Source of the DNA: Alphaproteobacteria bacterium
GTDB taxonomy: Bacteria > Pseudomonadota > Alphaproteobacteria > Rhizobiales > Beijerinckiaceae
Reading direction: 5' to 3'
Assembly: GCA_009921785.1 (NCBI GenBank)
Contig: RFXE01000028.1
Location: 1-12,665 of the forward strand
DNA: 12,665 bases
Shown here: positions 7,061 to 12,665 of the stretch, in pieces
How the letters are laid out: every line of letters begins with the position of its first letter
Numbering within the stretch: position 1 is the stretch's first letter
Program-made: the position numbers and the translations under genes
The notes under the pieces: generated by a model
Told to the model about the DNA's origin: nothing
Database searches by the model: none
The model's input: the letters and a program-made list of their open reading frames with translations, nothing else

Positions 7061-8164
7061 TCACGCCTTTGGCAGCAAAACTACAAATTCACCAGGATGC
7101 CGAATTAATCCCGCTTGATGTCCCGCGCGCTCCCCCGACCCCATAAAGAGATCGGCGCGCGCGGCGCCAAGAATGGCGGATCCTGTATCTTGTGCAACCA
7201 TCAAGCGCGAAAAATCGACAAGATCGCCATTTTCATCCGGCAATTGTGCACGAATGTAGAAAGGTATTCCGTAACACCATTGGTGGCGATCAACAGCAAT
7301 TGAGCGACCGGCGGTTAGCGGGAGTGACGCAGCGCCAATCGGTCCATCCTCTTCCGCCAAGTCCTCAGAGAGAGAGAAGAAGATGTAAGAGCGGTTCAGG
7401 CGCATAATTCTTTTTGCGTCGGTTGGATTTGCGCGCAGCCAGGCCTTCAAAGAGCCCAGATTTATCTCCTCGAGTGCCATATGGCCTTCCTCACGGATCA
7501 CTTTGGCTATCGTTGTATAGGGATGACCATTGCGACCGGCATAGGTCAGTCTTTTGAGACGACCATCGGGGAGACGGACGCGAGCCGAACCCTGCACTTG
7601 CGCAAAAAAGAGCTCCACCCGATCGGGCAAATAAAGAAGCTCGAGTGATTGATCCTCAAGCACTCCGTCTTCAATGGCTGCGCGATCAAAATAGGGCTCT
7701 AATCCGGTAGCGGTTTGGCGCGCGGCAGAGAGACTATAGCTCGCGAACTCTGGGGGTGCTTGATCGGAATGAAAGCTCACAAGATCATGAGGTCGACCGA
7801 GAACCGGGACGGGAAATGCAGAACTTTGCGTCAGCGATCCCGATATTTCCGGTTCGTAATATCCGGTTAGAAATCCTCGACCTTGCCGAGGTCTTACATA
7901 AAAAGGCGTAAACCTCGTCTCAAAGAAGAGACGCGGATCAATATCAATATCTTTAAGCGCCTGCTCAGCAAAAAGCCGGAAAGAATTTGGCGTGGGGCGG
8001 GCCGGACGCAAATCAACCCGAGACTCGAGAATTGCAGTCGCAGATTTCAAAAATGTTTTAAATGCAGCGTGATGATCATCTTGTGCCCAGCCTTCCAAGA
8101 GATCGAAGCGTGTGGGCTCAAGAATGGCGTCGGATAGCGCGCAATAAGAGCTTATGTCACTCAC
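7061..8164 (-). CDS. mltA: Lytic murein transglycosylase A family protein MltA
   Basis: MltA cleaves the glycan strand of peptidoglycan, forming 1,6-anhydro ends, and in E. coli is an outer-membrane lipoprotein. This 367-residue protein shows the MltA core: GYYEPEISGS, then the long MltA domain, and a C-terminal 3D (double-psi barrel) domain with VDRHQWCYGIPFYI and VAQDTGSAI, where Asp326 corresponds to the catalytic Asp, followed by ARADLFMG. The start is the GTG at 8164, overlapping the upstream stop in GTGA. An in-frame stop at 8176-8174 rules out any longer form. The N-terminus (MSDISSYCALSDAILEPT) has no hydrophobic stretch or lipobox, so no Sec signal is encoded. It is cotranscribed with the TimA-like gene upstream and smr downstream (3-base gap). 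Confidence 0.93.
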   Translation of the reverse strand: MSDISSYCALSDAILEPTRFDLLEGWAQDDHHAAFKTFLKSATAILESRVDLRPARPTPNSFRLFAEQALKDIDIDPRLFFETRFTPFYVRPRQGRGFLTGYYEPEISGSLTQSSAFPVPVLGRPHDLVSFHSDQAPPEFASYSLSAARQTATGLEPYFDRAAIEDGVLEDQSLELLYLPDRVELFFAQVQGSARVRLPDGRLKRLTYAGRNGHPYTTIAKVIREEGHMALEEINLGSLKAWLRANPTDAKRIMRLNRSYIFFSLSEDLAEEDGPIGAASLPLTAGRSIAVDRHQWCYGIPFYIRAQLPDENGDLVDFSRLMVAQDTGSAILGAARADLFMGSGERAGHQAGLIRHPGEFVVLLPKA

Positions 8165-8859
8165 TGGGCCGCTTCAGTTGCAATCAATTTCCAGGCCGGG
8201 TCACGACTTCCGATATCTCGGGCAAAAGTCCAGACATCATTGACGTCGATCACCTTATCGGTTGCGCCTTCAATAATCTCACCCTTGGCATCTCTTGTTG
8301 CCGTGATCAGTTTCGAGAGGAACTTCACCGTGATTTGAATCGATTTACCCCGGATTTGAGCGTCCTTTATTTCAACCTTATCGAGACCAACAAAAGTTGT
8401 TTCGACCGTTTCACCCTTACTTTCCCGATCGGCAATAGCGCCGGTAAAGCTCTCAAAGACATCTCTGGAAAGCAAATCCTTCAAAGTTGAGCGATCACCT
8501 GTCGCAAAGGCCAAAACGATGGCTTCATAAGCAGCGCGGCCGCCCGAGAGAAAATGACGCCCATCAAAAGAGGGCTCTGCCTCAACCACACGATCAAGCG
8601 CCTGTGCTAACGATGAATCCGGATCGGCAATTCCTCGCCACCTTGACGGATCGGCAATCGGCTTTGCCTCCGCTTCGATAATGGTATCATCCGAGGACGG
8701 CGCTTCTACGGGCTTTGCCACCGCAACGGGGCGAAACCGCGTAACTGTCGGTTCGGCATCGCGCTCGGTCCGTGTTCCCAGAACGCTATAGAGGCGCCAG
8801 CCCACAAAAGCGGCGAGAACCAAAAAGACAATCACCGACAGGTCGAAACCGTCCTGCAT
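8161..8859 (-). CDS. Tim44/TimA-like membrane-anchored protein
   Basis: A 232-residue protein of the Tim44-like family; the Caulobacter homologue is called TimA and is related to the matrix-side motor protein Tim44 of mitochondria. Its bacterial role is not well defined. Residues about 6-28 (VIVFLVLAAFVGWRLYSVLG) form one N-terminal membrane anchor, followed by a polar, probably disordered linker (about 30-75) and a C-terminal Tim44-like domain from about 85 onward, with FLSGGRAAYEAIVLAFATGD, LKDLLSRDVFESF and the terminal DVWTFARD...PAWKLIAT. The ATG at 8859 has GGAG 8 bases upstream. It heads the minus-strand block and diverges from secB. Both are membrane-traffic related, though a functional link is inference. 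Its stop overlaps the mltA start. Confidence 0.9.
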   Translation of the reverse strand: MQDGFDLSVIVFLVLAAFVGWRLYSVLGTRTERDAEPTVTRFRPVAVAKPVEAPSSDDTIIEAEAKPIADPSRWRGIADPDSSLAQALDRVVEAEPSFDGRHFLSGGRAAYEAIVLAFATGDRSTLKDLLSRDVFESFTGAIADRESKGETVETTFVGLDKVEIKDAQIRGKSIQITVKFLSKLITATRDAKGEIIEGATDKVIDVNDVWTFARDIGSRDPAWKLIATEAAQ

Positions 8860-9043
8860 ATTTTTTCTCCGAATTTCTTCCGGCAGCTAAACTGTTTAGG
8901 CTTTCTATATGGGTAGATATAGTAAAAATGCAAAAAATCAGGAGTTGACCCGCGACGTAAAATCGCATCTTGGTCGAATTTAGACCAAACACGGTACTAA
9001 AACTGAGAAAGTGCCTCACTATTTCCAAACGGAGATTCTTTTC
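8860..9043. promoter_or_regulatory. Divergent timA-like/secB promoter region
   Basis: This 184-base gap lies between two divergently read genes and should carry both promoters. For the leftward gene a loose sigma70-like pair on the minus strand is TTGCAT, 18 bases, TATAGA (TATAGA reads as TCTATA at 8904-8909). For secB the TTGACC at 8945-8950 is a good -35 hexamer but lacks a convincing -10 at the right distance; TTGGTC at 8970 with TACTAA at 8995-9000 is the alternative. Two inverted repeats occur: CTAAA-CTG-TTTAG (8887-8899) in the leader of the TimA-like gene and TTGGTC-N7-GACCAA (8970-8988) nearer secB. No RNA gene or small ORF is convincing here. Confidence 0.45.
8970..8988. repeat. Inverted repeat TTGGTC-N7-GACCAA upstream of secB
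   Basis: TTGGTC (8970-8975), seven bases GAATTTA, GACCAA (8983-8988) is a perfect 6-base dyad with 13-base centre-to-centre arm spacing. It starts 74 bases before the secB ATG, within the likely promoter. Such spacing fits either a dimeric repressor/activator site or a small RNA hairpin. No known consensus (FNR, CtrA, LexA) matches. Confidence 0.4.
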
Positions 9044-9502
9044 ATGACCGAAACGACACAAGCAGCGATGCCCAGTCTGGCGGCTCTCGGGCAATACATT
9101 AAGGATTTTTCCTTCGAGAACCCGAATGCGCCGGCATCACTTGCGCCGCGCGAGACGGGTCCCAATATTTCGATCTCGGTCAATGTGAATGCCAAACAAC
9201 CTGGCGAAACGGATTTCGAGGTTGAGCTCACTCTCGAAGGTAAGGCACTCGACGGCACCCAAACTATGTTTCAATTCGAGCTCGTGTTTGCCGGCCTCTT
9301 CCGTATTCAAAATATTCCGGCAGAGAATATTCAAGCTGTTGTCATGATCGAATGTCCGCGGCTTCTCTTTCCCTTTGCTCGGCAAATCGTGGCGGATGCG
9401 GTGAGAAATGGCGGCTTCCCACCGCTTCTGATCGATCCTATCGATTTTGCAGCGCTATATCGCCAAAGACTGGCGCAAATGGAGCCAGCAGGTACGGCCT
9501 AA
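9044..9502 (+). CDS. secB: Protein-export chaperone SecB
   Basis: SecB is a tetrameric cytoplasmic chaperone that keeps precursor proteins unfolded and hands them to SecA. The 152-residue protein starts at the ATG at 9044, with GGAG at 9031-9034 nine bases upstream; a GTG at 9011 would add an unsupported 11-residue extension. The fold-defining features are present: [20 protein letters not shown] near the start, the beta strands [12 protein letters not shown] and [22 protein letters not shown], the segment [25 protein letters not shown] and [11 protein letters not shown]. Length and order are normal for alphaproteobacteria. It is a single-gene unit: the gene to its left diverges and dnaQ converges on it with only five bases between stop codons. 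Confidence 0.98.
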   Translation: MTETTQAAMPSLAALGQYIKDFSFENPNAPASLAPRETGPNISISVNVNAKQPGETDFEVELTLEGKALDGTQTMFQFELVFAGLFRIQNIPAENIQAVVMIECPRLLFPFARQIVADAVRNGGFPPLLIDPIDFAALYRQRLAQMEPAGTA

Positions 9503-9507
9503 TCGCT

Positions 9508-10221
9508 TCAAGAGTCTGCTTTTTGCCGAATGTAATCATTCCAAATAATGGCGGAGCCAAAGCCGGAAATAAATTCAGCATGGCGATCAAGATCTTCGGG
9601 TAGCAAGCGATCGGGTAGCGCTCTTGAACGCGCACCACTTTTTGCGCGTTCACCGGAATTGGATTGTACAAGCACCTTGGTTTCTATGGAAAGCCCAAGA
9701 TCTTTCTGCCTGCCTCCCAAGAGCTCAATATAGACTTCAGCAAGAATTTCGGCGTCGAGCAAAGCACCGTGTTTGGTACGCCGTGAATTATCAATCTGCA
9801 AACGCTGGCAGAGCGCATCAAGACTATTCGGTCCGAACGGATATTTACGACGCGCAATTATGAGCGTGTCGATAATGCGTTCGGAAATAATTTCGCTACG
9901 ACCAACGCGCGCAAGCTCAGCATTTATAAAGCCAAGATCGAATGAAGCATTATGAGCAACGAGTTTCGCGTCACCAATAAAATCTTCGAAGGATTCGGCG
10001 ATATCAGTAAAGAGGGGCTTATCTCGGAGAAAATCCGTTGAAAGACCGTGAACACGAAAAGCGGCATCAGGCATGTCGCGTTCGGGATTTAGATAGACAT
10101 GAAATGTCTGACCTGTAGGGATATAATCAACAAGCTCGACGCAACCGATTTCAACAACTCGATCACCGCCTAAGGGGTTCAAGCCTGTTGTTTCGGTATC
10201 GAATACGATTTCGCGGATCAT
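9508..10221 (-). CDS. dnaQ: DNA polymerase III subunit epsilon (proofreading exonuclease) DnaQ
   Basis: DnaQ is the 3'-5' proofreading exonuclease of the replicative polymerase. The 237-residue protein contains the DEDDh exonuclease motifs in order: ExoI FDTETTG with Asp8 and Glu10, ExoII HNASFD with Asp95, and ExoIII HGALLDAE with His151 and Asp156. The remaining 60 or so residues form the linker and C-terminal tail that binds the polymerase alpha subunit, ending in HAEFISGFGSAIIWNDY. Spacing and length match the family (243 residues in E. coli). The ATG at 10221 has only a weak ribosome-binding site. It is the last gene of the ppsR-maf-aroE-coaE-dnaQ block, 29 bases after coaE. All catalytic residues are intact. 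Confidence 0.98.
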   Translation of the reverse strand: MIREIVFDTETTGLNPLGGDRVVEIGCVELVDYIPTGQTFHVYLNPERDMPDAAFRVHGLSTDFLRDKPLFTDIAESFEDFIGDAKLVAHNASFDLGFINAELARVGRSEIISERIIDTLIIARRKYPFGPNSLDALCQRLQIDNSRRTKHGALLDAEILAEVYIELLGGRQKDLGLSIETKVLVQSNSGERAKSGARSRALPDRLLPEDLDRHAEFISGFGSAIIWNDYIRQKADS

Positions 10222-10250
10222 AATTTAAAAATTCCATTTAGCTACATCGC

Positions 10251-10835
10251 CTAAGAGCGACCCGACAAAGCTTTCAATAGAGAGAGAACCTGACGATCAG
10301 CATGGGGAATATCATGGCTCGTGTCGATGACAAATTGCGCGCGCCGTCGTTTTTCAACATCAGGAATTTGACGGGCAAGAAGAGCGTCCATCCTCTCAAT
10401 TGTCATACCTTCACGCGCTAATACGCGCTGTCTCTGTGTTGACACGTCAGTCGAGACGACGACTACGGCATCACATAGACGATCTTTTCCATTTTCGAAG
10501 AGAAGAGGGATATCAAGTACGACAATGGGCGACGCAAAGTGCTCTTTCAAGAACCGATCTTGTTCTTCCTGAACAACGGGATGAACGATCGATTCAAGCT
10601 GTTTGAGTTTTTCAGACTGCCCAACGACATGGATTGATAATTTCGAACGATCAACGACGCCATTGATTGTAGAGCCGGGAAAGGCCTTTTCAATGAGAGG
10701 TGCGAGACGACCGCGATAGAGATCATGAACCGTTTGGTCGGCGTCATAGACCGGTATACCGTATTTCTTGAACAAGCCCGCGGTGGTCGATTTACCCATC
10801 CCGATTGAACCTGTCAGTCCCAAGATGAATGTCAT
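10251..10835 (-). CDS. coaE: Dephospho-CoA kinase CoaE
   Basis: CoaE phosphorylates the 3' hydroxyl of dephospho-CoA, the last step of coenzyme A synthesis. The 194-residue protein is a P-loop kinase of nucleoside-monophosphate-kinase type: GLTGSIGMGKST with the P-loop at 9-16, then PVYDADQTVHDLY with the substrate-site Asp residues at 31 and 33, LESIVHPVVQ, the VVLDIPLLFENG lid-side strand and ARQIPDVEKRRRAQFVIDTS, all diagnostic. Length is normal. Its ATG overlaps the aroE stop in ATGA (10835-10832), so it should be translationally coupled to aroE. With coaA in the left operon, the window carries both the first and last enzymes of the pathway. Confidence 0.98.
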   Translation of the reverse strand: MTFILGLTGSIGMGKSTTAGLFKKYGIPVYDADQTVHDLYRGRLAPLIEKAFPGSTINGVVDRSKLSIHVVGQSEKLKQLESIVHPVVQEEQDRFLKEHFASPIVVLDIPLLFENGKDRLCDAVVVVSTDVSTQRQRVLAREGMTIERMDALLARQIPDVEKRRRAQFVIDTSHDIPHADRQVLSLLKALSGRS

Positions 10836-11689
10836 GGGTTTACCTGACTAATATCGGCTTCAATCAGAGCGCGAAGCTCAGCGGTAACATGCGGCCTTTG
10901 GCCAAACCAATGTTCAAAGCCGGGGGCGGCTTGATGCAAAAGCATCCCCAATCCATCGACGATTGATAGTCCTCTATTTTGCGCGCTCTTCAGAAAATTT
11001 GTGATCAACGGGACATAGACGATATCCGTCACTAGGGCGTTTTTGTTCACTCTCGATAAATCAAGATCAAGCGGCGGTTGGCCTTTCATGCCGAGAGAGG
11101 TTGTATTCACCAGAAATGTCGCTTGATCTAACGCTTCGGAGATTTTTTCAAATGATGTTGTCTCAATTGAACCAACGAAGCGCCGCGCTAGATCTTCTGC
11201 CTTCTCAAGCGTTCGATTTACGATGATAATTTTCGACGCGCGTCTTTCGCTGAGCGCTTGGATAATCGCCGCGGCTGCGCCTCCAGCACCAAGAATGACC
11301 GCCTTATCAAGTTTGTGATCCCAGCCAGGTGCTCTTTCATCAAGATTGAAGAGAAAGCCCTCAATATCAGTATTGTCTGCGTGGAGCCTTTCGCCTTCGA
11401 ACCACAAAGTATTTGCGGCACGAAGCCTATTCGCGCGATCCGTTTTTACATCAGCAATTTGATAGGCCAGTTCTTTATTTGGCAAAGTTACATTACAGCC
11501 GACATAGCCTTTGTCTCGCATTGTACGAATAAAAGACGGAAAGATATCGGGGGGCGTATCAACGCGATCATAGTGACCCTTGATATTTAAGGTCTTGAGC
11601 CAATAATTATGGATCATCGGCGACCGTGAATGAGCGATCGGATGACCTGTTACACAAGCGCGCGGTCCATCGATCAAAAGGTCAGACAT
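10832..11689 (-). CDS. aroE: Shikimate dehydrogenase (NADP+) AroE
   Basis: AroE reduces 3-dehydroshikimate to shikimate with NADPH in aromatic amino-acid synthesis. The 285-residue protein shows GHPIAHSRSPMIHN (15-28) for shikimate binding, NVTLPNK with the catalytic Lys72, ADNTD with catalytic Asp108, the nucleotide-binding GAGGAA (134-139), VNRT (157-160) which is the usual NADP-selecting loop, NTTSLGM, and DGLGMLLHQAAPGFEHWFG near the end. The ATG at 11689 has AGGAG six bases upstream and lies 16 bases inside the end of maf, so the genes overlap. Its stop overlaps the coaE start. Complete, with all key residues intact. Confidence 0.98.
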   Translation of the reverse strand: MSDLLIDGPRACVTGHPIAHSRSPMIHNYWLKTLNIKGHYDRVDTPPDIFPSFIRTMRDKGYVGCNVTLPNKELAYQIADVKTDRANRLRAANTLWFEGERLHADNTDIEGFLFNLDERAPGWDHKLDKAVILGAGGAAAAIIQALSERRASKIIIVNRTLEKAEDLARRFVGSIETTSFEKISEALDQATFLVNTTSLGMKGQPPLDLDLSRVNKNALVTDIVYVPLITNFLKSAQNRGLSIVDGLGMLLHQAAPGFEHWFGQRPHVTAELRALIEADISQVNP

Positions 11690-12300
11690 CCGGCGCTCCT
11701 GAAAAATTTAATGATCGGATTGAGTGGTAGGCCGAGAATGACATCCTCTTGTCCGTCGACACTCTCAAAAAGATGTCGCCCCAAGCCCTCAAATTGATAA
11801 CACCCAACAGACTGAAAAAGGACATCGCCCGCAAGATCGCAATAGGTTTGAATATCATGTCTTGAGAGGGGGCGCATATTCAGAACGGCGGTTTCGACGT
11901 TTAGACTAACGGTCTTGTTTTCTCTCACAACGGCAATTGCTGAATGAAGTTCATGCGCTTTTCCGGACATAGACAGTAATTGGGTTTCGGCTTCCTGTCT
12001 CGTTGCCACTTTGTGTAAAATATTGTTTTCAAATTCGAGCGTTTGATCAGCACCGATCACCCAAGCGTCAGGATTATTTTGACTGACGGCTAGGGCTTTT
12101 GCCTCAGCCAAAGCGAGGGCTATTTTTTGTGTTGTTTTGGTGTCTGAGTTTAACTCGTTTTCGATTTTTCGTTCATCAATATCTGCAGTCTCAACAAAAA
12201 ATGGAAATCCAACTTTTTTCAAAAGCTCCGCACGAATTGTGCTTTGTGACGCCAAGACCAAAGGCTCTTTAGCTGACCAAATAGATTTCGAACCTGTCAT
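11674..12300 (-). CDS. maf: Maf family nucleoside triphosphate pyrophosphatase
   Basis: Maf proteins hydrolyse modified or canonical nucleoside triphosphates to monophosphates, either as housecleaning enzymes or in division control. The 208-residue protein has the N-terminal [12 protein letters not shown] (16-27), the Maf signature, [10 protein letters not shown] with the catalytic Asp85, a charged DERKIE, and the C-terminal [19 protein letters not shown] and GLPL. The LFE and GLPL pattern looks closer to the YceF (7-methyl-GTP) type than to the YhdE (dTTP/UTP) type, but substrate cannot be fixed without an alignment. It overlaps ppsR by ATGA (12300-12297) and aroE by 16 bases. The region looks somewhat richer in A+T than the his operon; this is only a visual impression. 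Confidence 0.93.
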   Translation of the reverse strand: MTGSKSIWSAKEPLVLASQSTIRAELLKKVGFPFFVETADIDERKIENELNSDTKTTQKIALALAEAKALAVSQNNPDAWVIGADQTLEFENNILHKVATRQEAETQLLSMSGKAHELHSAIAVVRENKTVSLNVETAVLNMRPLSRHDIQTYCDLAGDVLFQSVGCYQFEGLGRHLFESVDGQEDVILGLPLNPIIKFFRSAGCLTF

Positions 12301-12665
12301 GCATCATCACCGCTGCTGACATGGTTACGATAGAGATCGATAATGGCGGCGGCTGTTTCTTCAATCGACCGCCGCGTTACATCGATGATTGGCCAATTGT
12401 TACGTGCACAAAGACGTCTTGAATAGATGATTTCCTCGGCAATAGATGTCTTGTCTATATAGGGTGTATCTTCTGATGCATTAAGCGCGAGCAACCTGTT
12501 TTGCCGAATTTGTGCAATACGTTCAGGACTTGCAACCAATCCAACGACAAGCGGTTTTTTTACTTCTGTCAGTTGTTCTGGAAGAGGAATGTTTGGCACA
12601 AGCGGGACATTGGCGGTCTTATATCCACGATTTGCGAGATAGATGCTTGTTGGTGTTTTTGATGT
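12297..12665 (-). CDS. ppsR: Pyruvate, phosphate dikinase regulatory protein (PPSR/DUF299), 5' end outside window
   Basis: A bifunctional Ser/Thr kinase and phosphorylase that switches pyruvate phosphate dikinase or PEP synthase off and on, using ADP for inactivation and phosphate for reactivation. Only the C-terminal 122 residues are here of a family length near 270, so about 150 are missing. The visible part opens in the ADP-binding P-loop region [16 protein letters not shown] and continues with [41 protein letters not shown] and the closing [19 protein letters not shown], all highly specific to the family. The stop overlaps the maf start in ATGA. It opens the minus-strand operon as far as the window shows. 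Identification is firm; which dikinase it controls is not visible. Confidence 0.95.
   Translation of the reverse strand, partial: TSKTPTSIYLANRGYKTANVPLVPNIPLPEQLTEVKKPLVVGLVASPERIAQIRQNRLLALNASEDTPYIDKTSIAEEIIYSRRLCARNNWPIIDVTRRSIEETAAAIIDLYRNHVSSGDDA

Noticed and set aside
8062..8490. Open frame of 142 codons on the plus strand across mltA and the TimA-like gene
   Set aside because: Spans two real minus-strand genes and their overlap; composition and lack of motifs mark it as a shadow.
9487..9524. Possible secB terminator AGCAG ... CTGCT followed by five T
   Set aside because: Stem of only five pairs with a 24-base loop, so unlikely to act as an intrinsic terminator.
1..12665. tRNA, rRNA, CRISPR array, insertion sequence or prophage
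   Set aside because: Looked for cloverleaf-like stretches, spaced direct repeats, transposase motifs and terminal inverted repeats in the few intergenic gaps; none were seen, and genes fill nearly all of the window.

Overview
The window reads as a stretch of ordinary, tightly packed alphaproteobacterial chromosome, most likely from a member of the Hyphomicrobiales (Rhizobiales). This rests on gene content and order: hslV diverging from hisB-DUF2628-hisH-hisA-hisF-hisE-coaA, then a Tim44/TimA-MltA-Smr-XRE block diverging from secB, then dnaQ-coaE-aroE-maf-ppsR. From general knowledge, these blocks lie close together and near the replication origin in rhizobia. Base composition looks moderate (about half G+C by eye), lower than many rhizobia. 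I cannot name a genus.

Layout: (1) 1-302, minus, is the N-terminal part of HslV, cut by the window edge. (2) 303-486 is a divergent promoter region with a 12-bp palindrome and a small hairpin over the hisB ribosome-binding site. (3) 487-5039, plus, is one apparent operon: hisB, a DUF2628 membrane protein, hisH, hisA, hisF, hisE and coaA. (4) 5026-8859, minus, holds in transcription order a Tim44/TimA-like protein, MltA, an Smr-domain protein, an XRE regulator and a PfkB-family (adenosine kinase-like) kinase. The kinase gene converges on coaA and overlaps its end by 14 bp. (5) 8860-9043 is a second divergent promoter region. (6) 9044-9502, plus, is secB. (7) 9508-12665, minus, is a second operon: ppsR (cut at the window edge), maf, aroE, coaE, dnaQ.

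Function: the plus-strand operon supplies the central steps of histidine biosynthesis (HisE, HisA, HisH+HisF, HisB), plus pantothenate kinase, the first step of CoA synthesis. The right-hand minus operon supplies the last CoA step (CoaE), shikimate dehydrogenase, the proofreading subunit of DNA polymerase III, a Maf nucleotide pyrophosphatase and a regulator of pyruvate phosphate dikinase. SecB, TimA-like and MltA concern export, membrane and cell wall.

No mobile element, CRISPR array, RNA gene, phage gene or obvious horizontally acquired segment was seen, and no gene-free stretch exceeds 300 bases. I found no convincing undescribed system. The points worth a second look are a long imperfect hairpin just past the coaA stop inside the convergent kinase gene, an MltA frame that cannot encode a signal peptide, the ten-residue extension ahead of the HslV catalytic threonine, inverted repeats in both divergent promoter regions, and several start sites that plain longest-ORF calling gets wrong.
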